Below are positions 32,314 to 42,320 of a DNA stretch of 64,000 nucleotides, in pieces. The translations under genes and the position numbers were made by a program. The notes under the pieces are model-generated. The model was not told where the DNA came from. It ran no database searches and was given only the letters and a program-made list of their open reading frames with translations. The first letter of the stretch is position 1. Every line of letters begins with the position of its first letter. The DNA is from Symsagittifera roscoffensis (lineage: Eukaryota > Xenacoelomorpha > Acoela > Convolutidae). Location: the NCBI RefSeq assembly GCF_963678635.1, contig NC_087069.1, positions 23,280,360 through 23,344,359 of the forward strand. Reading direction: 5' to 3'.

Positions 32314-34919
32314 AATTATTAATTTTTCTCCAACTCCTTTTTCTAATAATCTCAAATCAAAACATAAACCCTTCCCCTCGTACAGGACCACAAGATTTAT
32401 TAGTAACACATTACGATTGTGAAGAAAATGAACAAAAAACACTACATAAATATGCAATAAATCAAGTATCACAATGTGAAACAGAACCACAAGCTATAGA
32501 AACCACAGATGTAATAGCAACACTCTATTCAAAAGCCCGAGCAACAACAGTTACAGGTTATAAATTCACAGCAACATTTTCCGAAAAGAAAGTACATTGT
32601 TCACAAGTCTCGAACGGAAACAAAAACCGACTTGACCATGAATCATTCTATCAGAGTAATATAGAACGTCTTTTACATCTCAATCCCGACGATTGTAAAA
32701 GTGAATTACTTAGACTAAACATCACACAAAATAAAAACTCCGCAAGAAAATTAGTTAATTTTCAAGTTTTTTCAGACTCTGTACATCAATCACAACTTGA
32801 AAGACACCAAGGACATATAAAACTAGACGAAAAATACCCGTATAACGGCGCACACGGACGATTAACCTATGACCTACACGATAAACATTGGATACCACAC
32901 ATTGGTATAAATGACCCATCAAACTGCAAAGCAGACACAAAAAATAAAGGATACCAAGAAATAATGTTTTTCGATTGGAAAATACAACTCGAAAAAATAC
33001 AACTAACACGAGATTTATCAGATAATACAATGATCTATCAAGGAATCCGATTACCTTGTAAAAATGATCAAGGTTATTGCGACCCTACAACGAGAACACA
33101 AGCAACAATTGTTTGGTTCCCCGAAGATACATGTACAACATTTCAAGTAGCAAAAATACACGCTCGTATGATAAAATTTCACGAAAAATATTTTATACAA
33201 TCAATTCCATATGAACAAGTCCATCCATCACGAAAACTAAGTTCTAATTTTAGAAACATAGACAATATAGAAAATAAATTGACACGTTTTCAAATATATC
33301 AAGAAACAGAACTTGCATGTAAATACAGGAATCCACTTCACAGAACACAATACTCTGAAATATTAGTTGAATACGAAAAAGGATTCGACATGACCACTGG
33401 AAAAGTAAAAATCGACCCATATGCCACAGGTCATCCTCCAAACGAAGGAACATCCTATATACCAGTTAATTTTGAAAAAAGCAACGGACAACCTGGTGGA
33501 CATCTAAAACCCCATGACACCAGAAGCACACGCTTACAAGAATTATCACTAATGAATACTACATATTTCGGTAATATCCACTATGATATTCATTTAGATA
33601 TGAAACTAGATTATACAATTAGCCGAATTTTTCAAGAAATGTCACTCTCCGAATTAGAAACACTACACCAACTATGCGAATTAGAACGAACACAAATATT
33701 ACAATCACTTGCACTAGCAGTATTAAAAATACCCTATGCAGGATACTTATTATCTGGAAATAGATCAAATTTTTTAGACTACGAAGGAAACATCTTATGG
33801 TTTTATACTTGTACTAAAAAAGTATCACCACTATACGTTTTTGAAGATAAACGATGTTATAAAAGAATCCCTATCTTTTATAAGAATAAAGTACATTTCG
33901 TGGATACACTTTCACGAAGAACCTATTTCTGGGATACCGCAGTCCCATGTGGATCAGAAAACAGCCACAATGTAGTACAACTAAACCCTGATGAAAATAA
34001 ATATTATCTTCTCACTCCATATCCCACATTAATGCAATCACTCAAAAAATTTTCACCAGAAAGCATTCGCGCTATTGCTCGAAACCCAAATATAGACTTA
34101 CAATCAATAGGAATCTATTCAAAATCAGATATTCAACATCACATTAGAACACAACAATTCCAAGAATTATTAACACAAATGGACACTATACAAAGACAAT
34201 CAATAGACCAAAATTTACGCAAACTTGCAGAAACCGCAGGATTTGCCGATATCTACACGCAAGACTATAGCGGATATTTTAAAGACATTAAAGATTATAT
34301 ATATCTAAACGGTGAAAAATACCGTCCCCAAGATATATCACCAATTAGCATTTTTAGCTTTGTAACACTCAAAAATGAGATCCTCGATTTTCTAGGATGG
34401 CCCTACTACATCTTAGAAAAATTGACTATTTTATACGCAATGTTTAACTTTATTGGATTTCTTTTCTCACTTTTAAAAGGAATCTACAACACATGTGCTA
34501 TACACACACAAGTAAACAGACAAGCAAGCGTAGCACGCATACTCTTCGCAGGATTTTTTGGAATCTTTTCTACATCTATAAACAAAATTCTTTTAGACGC
34601 ACAAATAAAAGAATATAACACAAAAATAGCAACACGACAAAATACATACGACGAAGAACACAACAATGTAGACATAACGCCAACGGCACCACAATTACCA
34701 CCCCTACCAAATAACCATCCACTATCCCTAGTCCCACGAAATTTTCGAAATTTAGCCATCACACATAATCCAAATTTTCGACTCACCACATCACAAAGTC
34801 CCATCCAACATATAATGACACACCAGTCACAAGATGATAATACTTATGAACAAATTATTGAACAACCCCATACCACCGCTTTTCAGTCTCAAAATAATCA
34901 TTTTTTTAGCCCACGATGA
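32301..34919 (+). CDS. env: Envelope-like glycoprotein (872 residues)
   Basis: An N-terminal signal peptide (hydrophobic residues about 2-17) is followed by a Cys-rich ectodomain with a few N-glycosylation sequons (LNIT, MNTT, GNRS), hydrophobic segments at about 708-730 and 745-765 that would anchor it, and a tail of about 105 residues. The tail holds PTAP (residues 794-797), the motif by which many enveloped viruses recruit TSG101 and the ESCRT budding machinery. In the last third of the ectodomain (about 500-570) the run of short motifs YTCTKKV, RCYKRIPIFY, HFVD, SRR and VPC recalls the class III, gB-like glycoproteins of chuviruses; this is pattern recognition and needs a profile search. 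It begins inside the stop of ORF P and ends in ATGA shared with the next ORF. The frame is intact. The alternative is a different, unrelated Tor-type Env. Confidence 0.8.
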   Translation: MYILKLLIFLQLLFLIISNQNINPSPRTGPQDLLVTHYDCEENEQKTLHKYAINQVSQCETEPQAIETTDVIATLYSKARATTVTGYKFTATFSEKKVHCSQVSNGNKNRLDHESFYQSNIERLLHLNPDDCKSELLRLNITQNKNSARKLVNFQVFSDSVHQSQLERHQGHIKLDEKYPYNGAHGRLTYDLHDKHWIPHIGINDPSNCKADTKNKGYQEIMFFDWKIQLEKIQLTRDLSDNTMIYQGIRLPCKNDQGYCDPTTRTQATIVWFPEDTCTTFQVAKIHARMIKFHEKYFIQSIPYEQVHPSRKLSSNFRNIDNIENKLTRFQIYQETELACKYRNPLHRTQYSEILVEYEKGFDMTTGKVKIDPYATGHPPNEGTSYIPVNFEKSNGQPGGHLKPHDTRSTRLQELSLMNTTYFGNIHYDIHLDMKLDYTISRIFQEMSLSELETLHQLCELERTQILQSLALAVLKIPYAGYLLSGNRSNFLDYEGNILWFYTCTKKVSPLYVFEDKRCYKRIPIFYKNKVHFVDTLSRRTYFWDTAVPCGSENSHNVVQLNPDENKYYLLTPYPTLMQSLKKFSPESIRAIARNPNIDLQSIGIYSKSDIQHHIRTQQFQELLTQMDTIQRQSIDQNLRKLAETAGFADIYTQDYSGYFKDIKDYIYLNGEKYRPQDISPISIFSFVTLKNEILDFLGWPYYILEKLTILYAMFNFIGFLFSLLKGIYNTCAIHTQVNRQASVARILFAGFFGIFSTSINKILLDAQIKEYNTKIATRQNTYDEEHNNVDITPTAPQLPPLPNNHPLSLVPRNFRNLAITHNPNFRLTTSQSPIQHIMTHQSQDDNTYEQIIEQPHTTAFQSQNNHFFSPR

Positions 34920-36721
34920 GCCGCCAACTTGGATCACTACACCGATCAAATTCCCACCCAACCAATCTTACCTCTCCAATCCCAATAATACCACTTTTTG
35001 CTTTTCCGCCACCCGATTTTCCATCTAGTAATGTAACATCAGGCATGAATTCCGACACTAATTCACACATCTCAGTTTTATATTCCATCTCACAACTCAA
35101 TAACCCGAATATTGAAACCCCCGATGAATTTGCCGACTCAGAACCATCCCCATCCAATAATTTTCATAACTCTTCTAATTTTTCTCAACCCCCTTTTCAA
35201 CCCATATTATCCAATAACCCTGACCCAATCACTCCCACACCCTCTTATGCTTCCCAAGTTACCCCAACCTACTCCTCATACCATTCTGACCAATCATCTC
35301 ATTCTCCAGACACCCCCCGAATCTCCCCAGAGCTAGATAATTTTATTACCCTTCAACAACAACCCTACCATCTTAATACCCCAACCATAAACCAAATCTC
35401 CTCCACTATAAATTCATCCAACCCCCCTACCCCTACACCCTCTTCAAATTATACTGAATCATTAGCACCATCATCAACATCAACTGAATCTTCACTCAAC
35501 ACTAATAGAGCTTACCGCACTTTTAAAAGAAAGTTCCCCAACCATCCTTTCCCAGCAAAACCAGGAACAGCCCGTGAATACATCAACCACCCCAAGCATA
35601 CTAACACAAAAGAATTTTTAGCCATCACCTTACCCTCATTCCCACAATACACCTTAAACACCCCCCACGACACTAACGAAACACGCAACTTTGTAGATGA
35701 ATACGTTTTAATGCCCACTCTCTCTTGGACCTCATATTATCATTTTACTAACCCTCTTTGCTTACCTTTATCTAACACTCACATCGATATAGAGCGAAAT
35801 ACGGACATGCTATATCGACTCACTACACCACTAACACCTAGACAATTTACTTACGTAGGATATAAAAAATCACTAAAAACACACACTGCACCTAGAGCTA
35901 ACGAATATACACTCGAATACTATGATCACAACATCATCAGAGCTAACCAAGATCAATTCTTAGACGACGATCGCTTCGCTAATCCACAAATTACCGAGAA
36001 ATTTTTCATCAAGACACCATATATATTTACACTAAACATCTTCGACCGAAAGTTTGATCACATTATTTCAGAAGCACTAACAGACACACAAGCATACGAA
36101 AGTTTTAAAGAACGCTTCCAAATATTTTCACTAACCTTTCATTTCCTTGCACCACACGAAAGAGATTTACACTGCTCACACGATATTATGTTGCGCACTA
36201 AACAAACCCACACATATAGTTATTATCGCTTCATCCAAAATCACTTTGACCTACACACACCTTCTAGACAACCACACCATCGTTTTCAATTCATTAATTC
36301 CAAATACACTTCACCATTTTTCCTAAATTTCACATATTGCATTAAAGATACTAACCTTCATGGTATTCTTCGCAATTATGATCCCATAACCCAAATGTAC
36401 ATCTTCTGTCCCATCACCAAGACCTTCAACGCCGAAGAATCCCGACCCTTCCTTATCCCGCACGAGTTTGTACAACCTATAGAAATCCCAATTTTAGAAT
36501 TCATCCACAACACTAAATTCAATCACAAATTATATAATCTAATCCAAAACACACCTTATGAGTTTGCAGTTGGCACTGAAGAACTAACCACTATTAAGGC
36601 ACTTCAATTGCTTTGGCCACTGCTTCAGACTAAAAATATCATCCGCATCTTAGCTAAACTACTAACAACTTCAGAACTAATTCACGACATCTTCCCCCAC
36701 GGTTTTTTCCCCGACGACTAA
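34916..36721 (+). CDS. Unknown 601-residue retroelement protein (ORF X)
   Basis: It starts in the ATGA that ends env and finishes at TAA 36719-36721, three bases before a splice-donor consensus. About the first 195 residues are Pro/Ser/Thr/Asn-rich and look disordered. From about residue 200 (RAYRTFKRKFPNHPF) to the end the sequence has balanced, globular character with many aromatic residues (for example WTSYYHF, FHFLAPHERDLHC, YIFCPITKTF) and no transmembrane span or signal peptide. I recognise no domain, and nothing in standard gypsy elements or retroviruses occupies this place at this size. The intact 1.8-kb frame in a young element implies that it is used. It could be a matrix-like, silencing-suppressor or second capsid protein, all unproven. 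Confidence 0.7.
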   Translation: MSRQLGSLHRSNSHPTNLTSPIPIIPLFAFPPPDFPSSNVTSGMNSDTNSHISVLYSISQLNNPNIETPDEFADSEPSPSNNFHNSSNFSQPPFQPILSNNPDPITPTPSYASQVTPTYSSYHSDQSSHSPDTPRISPELDNFITLQQQPYHLNTPTINQISSTINSSNPPTPTPSSNYTESLAPSSTSTESSLNTNRAYRTFKRKFPNHPFPAKPGTAREYINHPKHTNTKEFLAITLPSFPQYTLNTPHDTNETRNFVDEYVLMPTLSWTSYYHFTNPLCLPLSNTHIDIERNTDMLYRLTTPLTPRQFTYVGYKKSLKTHTAPRANEYTLEYYDHNIIRANQDQFLDDDRFANPQITEKFFIKTPYIFTLNIFDRKFDHIISEALTDTQAYESFKERFQIFSLTFHFLAPHERDLHCSHDIMLRTKQTHTYSYYRFIQNHFDLHTPSRQPHHRFQFINSKYTSPFFLNFTYCIKDTNLHGILRNYDPITQMYIFCPITKTFNAEESRPFLIPHEFVQPIEIPILEFIHNTKFNHKLYNLIQNTPYEFAVGTEELTTIKALQLLWPLLQTKNIIRILAKLLTTSELIHDIFPHGFFPDD

Positions 36722-36724
36722 CAG

Positions 36725-36802
36725 GTAAGTATGAATTAAATGAATATTACTAACTAATTAAAATATTAAAAACTCACCATTCTTTATCCATGTTTTCTTT
36801 AG
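36725..36802 (+). other. Probable intron after the last ORF of the retroelement
   Basis: CAG|GTAAGT is a near-ideal 5' splice site, sitting three bases after the ORF X stop. A TACTAAC-type branch word (36748-36755) and a pyrimidine-rich TTTTCTTTAG acceptor (AG 36801-36802, or 36809-36810) complete a 78- or 86-nt intron. Retroelement genomes keep introns only if unspliced RNA is reverse transcribed, so the donor may instead serve splicing to other sites. Confidence 0.6.
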
Positions 36803-36810
36803 ATTTTTAG

Positions 36811-38334
36811 TCTTCATCCGACAATCACCTACAAAAACCACAAAAAACAAATAAAGATCGCAAATTTCATCAAACAGATTTCAACAATTCTATTAATCTC
36901 TTACACTTATAAATTTATAAATTTAATAACAATGCAGTAAATTCATTTCTAAAATTTTCCCCACAAGCAGTAAATCTAATTATGATGAAAATTTGTAACT
37001 TAAAATTCCCCCATAAACTAGCAGTAAATTTCCAAATTCTATGCAATAAATTAATAAAATGCAAATGCAGTACTAACCTTTTGATATTCTCATTTATTCG
37101 CACAGAAATTCTATCCACACTCGCACAGCTCGCCCACGAAGAATTGTTTAAAATAATGAATTTCAGTTTCAAGTTTTCACACTCAACAACTCTAACATAT
37201 AATAACATGTTTCAAACTTTCCTTTAACCCGGTTGGAAAGGAATCATATACTAAACAAAACTAACCAACGCAGCTTACTAAATACCACAAATCATAGAAT
37301 AACAGCATGACTAAGAAAAGGAAACCAACGGTACCCAAACCGGATTGACCCAGTTTAAAACTGGATAATTTATTTTTTAAAGACTATTATAAAGTCTAAG
37401 AAAGAAATAATAAAACACAAAAAAGTCGAAAGACAAACCCATACCACGAACAATTTGATTTTTGGAAAAAGGACATAACCAACAAGACATAAGAAAAACC
37501 ACAACAAACCCAACATAAAACGTTGTCACATAACAGGACCCCTCACAAAAACCGCATGAAATCATACTCCCACTCCTGGCCTAACCCACCAGGAAGGACG
37601 TCCTGAGCATGCTCTATAGCCGGCCTAACCCACCGCGCTACATCCACGCTTTGTGACCACACCTCTATTTTTAATAAGAGCTACTCAAGTGTGAGTAACT
37701 CTTCAAAATAACCGAACTAAAACAAAAAGCTTTTGTGAAAACAACTAACTAAAATCATAATTAAAAAATATTAAACTAATAAATGTTTTATAAAATGTAA
37801 ATTACATTATGCAATACATAGATCAGAATACAACACCAAGGACGAACATCTAAAGACAAAACGACCCCACTACGCTCGAGAGAGAATGGCCAACCACAAT
37901 CGATATGCCACTCACAATCACAACTCAAAGGATTTAGAGTACGACTTGACTTCGCAGAAAAGGACTTCATTGAACTAGACCAATGACCACCTCGATGTTC
38001 AAGTATACGTACAGATCCGAGTAACCAGGCATCCCCTCCACGCACAATCTCCACGCCATTCCCAAATTAGATCAGACAAAAAAGAAGTTCTCCACGCAGA
38101 ACAGAAAAACCTGACATAGCAAACCATTCTGAAATCAGATTTGAGTTTGTTGCAAAGACTTAGTCGTTGTCACTAGAAGACACAACGTCTTATGTCTCTA
38201 ACTCCAGCTTCCTGGAACTTCTTTAACAAAGAGGAGACAGAAGAAATAAGATGTTCGCCAAACACCAACGTCCATCATCCATCCTTCGAATTGCAGAAGA
38301 ACTATTCTAAAAAACTCTGTAAAACCCGGATGGG
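36811..38334 (+). other. 3' untranslated region of the retroelement
   Basis: No frame is convincing; the longest plus frame is 81 codons (36982-37227). Repeated GCAGTAAAT words occur at 36933-37030 and GGCCTAACCCACC twice at 37577-37640. The last bases before the LTR (GGATGGG) are the only candidate polypurine tract and are short. Confidence 0.55.
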
Positions 38335-38744
38335 TGGAACCTGATCTAGACTACATTTTATGATTGGATAATTTAGATATTTTACCAATGTAAAGTATTT
38401 AATATTAACCAATCATGATCCATCTAACTAACAACCCACTTATTTGTAAGTGCTGAAGTTACTTGTAATTTCAGCACCAGAGAGATTTGAATTTAACTTA
38501 GAAATTAGTTGGACTCTCCCGAGCACTTCAGCAGCCGCAATAAACCAGTATACCCTAGATCTATTGAGCCTAGCAGAGACTAGTTAAACAACCTGAGACT
38601 AGATAGTATAAGAGTAAGATTAGGATCGGTATTAGACTAAGAAGTTGCACGAATCTATCCGGCCGAAAATAAGATAGCGTGACGAGCAGACGGTGTACCC
38701 TATCCGAAATTACTCTATGAGTTAACCAACTCGGTCCTAACTCA
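38335..38744 (+). repeat. 3' LTR (410 bp)
   Basis: It matches 19832-20241 except T at 38389. It carries the AATAAA word at 38539-38544 and is followed by ATAC (38745-38748), the second half of the target duplication. Confidence 0.97.
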
Positions 38745-38748
38745 ATAC

Positions 38749-39649
38749 TATGGAAGTAGTTTTATTTATACTCCACTATTGGATTGTGTACGATCAGTTT
38801 TTAAGTGTCCAGTATCCACAAACCCACATTTTTAATCATTTATAATGATCAAAAACAGGGGCGGTATTATGATTTTCTCGAGTTGTGGGCGGAGTTTCAA
38901 AATTTTTTTGAATTTTTTCGCAAGTTTCTTCTCTGAATGACAAAATTGGTTCGCTGCGCTCCTCTTATCCTTAAAACGAACCTATTTTAGCTAAATTTTT
39001 ACTGCCGCATCCGGTTTTTCTGAAAAAGAAGGAAATAAGTTTTCAGGCACTTTCTAGAGTTTTATCACCAACAAATCGCGTATTTTGGCGCTCTCTCGGT
39101 CAAGATTAATGTAAAATGGCGCCCTAGTCACGTTTAGAAATTCTTAAGGTTCATCATTCAATAATGGATATCTTCAAAGATTACCAAAATGGAGACCCTT
39201 TGAATTGCCAGGTAGTCGAATCTTTGGGAGGGGAGTCCGCCTTGCCTTCAGCCCAACCCCGGATTAAAAAAATAATTTTGAGCCGAAAAAAAATTTAGGA
39301 TTAATATTAGATATTTTTTGAATAAGTTTTGAGAAGTTTGAATGGATGGTTTCGAATCAAAAATTCCGTTTAGCGCAATCTGTCAGTATTATCTTAAAAT
39401 AACGGGGACGAATAATTCGAGATATTTTTTGACAATACTCTCAAAAAAACCATGGCGAGAAGCGCTTACACGGTTATGGTGATTGCAAAAGAGTAAACTA
39501 TCATCCTCATATTGCAATGATTTTCACGTTTTGATAATATTATTTTTACGAATTATTTCTATCACCTGTTCCAAGAAATTCGAATTGTTCAAATAATTTT
39601 TTTGAAAATCCTAATTAAATTTTTAAAAAGTTTTAACGGGTTTAGGTTA
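38749..39649. other. No gene seen; possible hAT-like remnant
   Basis: A CAGGGGCGGTATTATG word at 38856 resembles the left end of the MITE at 11789, but no clear right end was found (GGCGCCCTAG near 39118 is the best candidate). The rest is AT-rich without coding signal. Confidence 0.4.
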
Positions 39650-39895
39650 GGCCTCTCTTCCACTCCTCTCCCCCACACGCATTTCCAAATTTCTATTTCC
39701 ATAGTTGTTTTGCGTCTGAGTTCATGGCTTTCCCCATCACGTTTGAATTTCAAATTTGCAGAATCGTTCAACCTTGCCATAGTGCATTGAAAACTGGCAT
39801 GCTGAACAAAGTTACGTTTGTGAACATTGTTGATCTTCATATTTTCTGTTTAATGATCACGTGTTTGAAACCTGAGGGGAAAATGGAAAAGAGCC
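39650..39895. mobile_element. MITE of the GGCTCTTTTCC family, diverged
   Basis: The left end GGCCTCTCTTCCACTCC and the right end GGGGAAAATGGAAAAGAGCC are inverse to each other with changes. The interior word order (TGCATTGAAAA, GGCATGCTGAACAAA, TTTGTGAACA) is shared with better-preserved copies at 42321 and 46377. Confidence 0.6.
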
Positions 39896-40167
39896 AAATA
39901 TCATTTGACATTTCGAGAAAAAAAACATTTTGAATGTATGTTCCCAGACAAGCTCAAAAGAGCCATTTTATAAAAAATATATATCTAGAGGAAGCAGAAA
40001 ATAATGACCTTTTTTCACATCAGGCGCAAGCTTTTTCCACTTTCCACCCACATTCAAAATTCAGTTTTGAAAAACTAGATTTAAGTTGCCGTAATGTAAT
40101 AAAAGTTTGCATGATGAACAGACCAACTGATATGAGCACGTTTGTTCTAGATTCTTTACGCCGTAAC

Positions 40168-40338
40168 GGCTCTTTCTCCTTTCCCTACCTGCAAAATTTG
40201 TTGACAATATTCGATTGTTATGAAAATTGGCATACGAAAAACAAGGCCATGGCAAATATATTTGGTCTTCATTTTTAAACCCACTTGTTGCACCATAAAA
40301 TTGAGGCTCGTGTGAGGTGGGGAGAAAGGAAAAAAGCC
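40168..40338. mobile_element. MITE of the GGCTCTTTTCC family, diverged and short
   Basis: Ends GGCTCTTTCTCCTTTCCC and GGGGAGAAAGGAAAAAAGCC are inverse, with an interior resembling the other family members. A poly-G run (about 13 G) follows at 40406. Confidence 0.5.
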
Positions 40339-40559
40339 GTCGTAACTTTACATAAAAAGCAAATTTAAATATAAAACAATTATTTAAAAAAAAATGGAAA
40401 TGTCGGGGGGGGGGGGGGAGTGGAAAAAAGCCCAGTTGCTTTCTTATTGAGAAATTTTTAGGCAAAAGCATTACGATCAGTTATGAAGATCTATGCAACA
40501 GCTGACTTGATTACCCTCACAAACGCTATAGAACGTCATATTCCATCATGGATGCTAAA

Positions 40560-41064
40560 CATCTTTTTTCGTAATTCGATGTTGTTCTCACTAGAATTCC
40601 TTGTGAGAAAAACCAAAGCCGCAAACATTGAATTTTCTGGGAAACGAAGAGCAATGTGCGAAAAAAATTAAGAAACTGAAAGATCCAAACAATGTTTGCG
40701 AATTTTCCAGGCGCTTATTTAGAATTAGTTTATTTTGTTTTCATTTTGCGTTTTTTGTTACTTAGATTTCTGCTCTTAAATACCAAAGTTCGTTATTCTC
40801 TGTTGACTTGTAGTTTCCGATATTTACAGGTAAATTACGTATAGAAAGAGATGTTTTCAGCCAGCAGCTAACCAAAACCGACCTACTTCAGATCCGAAAC
40901 GCACATGGTCCGCCGAAACGCACAGGAGCAATTCCTGGATATAAAAGCCGACCCGGCTAATCTTCGCGCTCTAATGGGGTGCGAGGTTGATCAAACTAAA
41001 ACTCATAGCGAGAAAAATCAAGGTCGTAACTAATTTTCAGGCACAAGTGTTTCGCTATGACGCT
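40560..41064. repeat. Older partial copy of the 1.59-kb repeat unit
   Basis: Words such as GGAAACGAAGAGCAATG, CAGGCGCT, the AACCGA(T/C)CTACxTCAGA block and ACTCATAG-GA-AAAA-CAAG occur in the same order as in the two full units that follow, at clearly lower identity. Confidence 0.6.
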
Positions 41065-41638
41065 ATAGAATTGTCACTATGCTTTAGAATTGATTTACAC
41101 TATGTATTCATTTTTTCATTTGGCGTATTTTATGACGCTGGGTTCTGATTTTAAGTACTGAAGTTTTTGGTAGTTCGTTGTTATTCGTTACTTTGTATTT
41201 TCTGATAATTAAGGTAAATAATCGTACGGATTAAATCAGCCGGCTACCCGAAACCGATCTACCTCAGAATCGAAACGAGACAGAAATATGGTCCGACAAC
41301 CCGGACAGGAGCAGTTACTGGGTATGAGAGCTAACCCGGCTGACCTGGGACCACTCACCTTTTCTCGCTCTCATGAGGGGCAAGGCTGCTCTTGCTAGAA
41401 CTCATAGTAAGAAAAACCAAGTTCGTAACTAATGAGTTTTCTGGTAAACGAAGAACAGTGGGTGAAAAAGGTAAAAAAAAAACGAAAAATCGAAGAATTA
41501 TCACAAATATTACAGGCGCTGTTTTAAAATTGATTTATTATTGTTTTCGTTTTGCGTATTTTAAGTCTTGAGTTCTGCTTTATTATCCGAAACATTTCAC
41601 AGCTCGTTACTTTTTACTGACTTGTACTTTCCGATAAT

Positions 41639-42013
41639 GGCTCTTTTCCACTTTCCCCCCACCTTTCAAAATATCGAGTTTTATGTTTTTTTTGTGTTAT
41701 TACGGCGTTAGTTACGATAACAATCATAAGTTACGATGTAACTTGCGATTTGTTCACCACGCGAAGTTTCATTGCATTATTACAACGTTAAATAAGCTTT
41801 TGGCTCTTTTCCAGTCCCCCCTTTCAAATTCAATTTTTAAAAGCTTATTCAAAGTTATTATAATGCAATGAAATTTGGCGTGGTGAACAAATCGACAACT
41901 GTGAACAGACTTGTTCTTCATACTTTACAGCGTAACATCACGCATTTAGCCGTAATAACTTGTAACACAAACATAAAACTCGGTAGCTTGAAAGGGGTGA
42001 CTGGAAAAGATCC
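41639..42013. mobile_element. 375-bp foldback element, copy 1
   Basis: Ends GGCTCTTTTCCACTT and GACTGGAAAAGATCC are inverse. Nearly the whole element is a long imperfect palindrome: arms of about 165-190 bases (with TTGTTCACCACGC, TTTCATTGCATTAT and AATAAGCTTTT in one arm and their inverses in the other) around a short spacer that itself starts GGCTCTTTTCC. It is a candidate source of hairpin RNA. Confidence 0.75.
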
Positions 42014-42320
42014 AAGCTTTTGAAAATTGAATTTGAGAGGGGAACTAGAAAACAGCCCCGATAATCTAGGTATGGATTGAGATGTTGTCAATCAGCCAGC
42101 TACTCGAAACCGATCTACCTCAGAACCGAAACGAGACAGAATATGTCAATCAAGAATAACAAACTGCCATATATTTCGATAATTAAAATCAGACTTTATT
42201 GTCATCAATTACGCCAAATGAAAACAATACTGCATAGTATATCCATTTCAAAACATAGCGCCCAAAACACGGTTACTCTTTACTGTTTTCACACACTGCT
42301 TTTCGTTTACCAGAAAATAC

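Larger units (their letters stand above)
19832..38744 (+). mobile_element. Giant env-bearing Ty3/Gypsy LTR retroelement (18,913 bp)
   Basis: Two 410-bp direct LTRs (TGGAACC...CTAACTCA, thus TG...CA) with one mismatch between them are flanked by the 4-bp duplication ATAC at 19828-19831 and 38745-38748. A primer site follows the left LTR. Order inside: 1.25-kb leader, basic ORF1, gag-protease-RT-RNaseH-integrase, 0.6-kb spacer, two small membrane ORFs, a methionine-free ORF, an envelope-like glycoprotein, a 601-residue ORF, an intron-like segment and a 1.5-kb 3' region. The domain order RT-RNaseH-IN and the GPY/F-type integrase tail are Ty3/Gypsy features. The plus strand is strikingly G-poor and A-rich throughout the coding part. 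Most gypsy elements are 5-9 kb, so this one is exceptional. LTR identity indicates a very recent insertion. The Tor family of larvacean tunicates is the closest known type that comes to mind. Confidence 0.95.

Noticed and set aside
36982-37227. 81-codon open frame in the retroelement 3' region
   Set aside because: Starts in AT-rich untranslated DNA with GCAGTAAAT repeats and lacks the compact overlap seen for the real ORFs.
40061-40471. 136-codon open frame on the minus strand
   Set aside because: It crosses a MITE and a poly-G run and has no domain.
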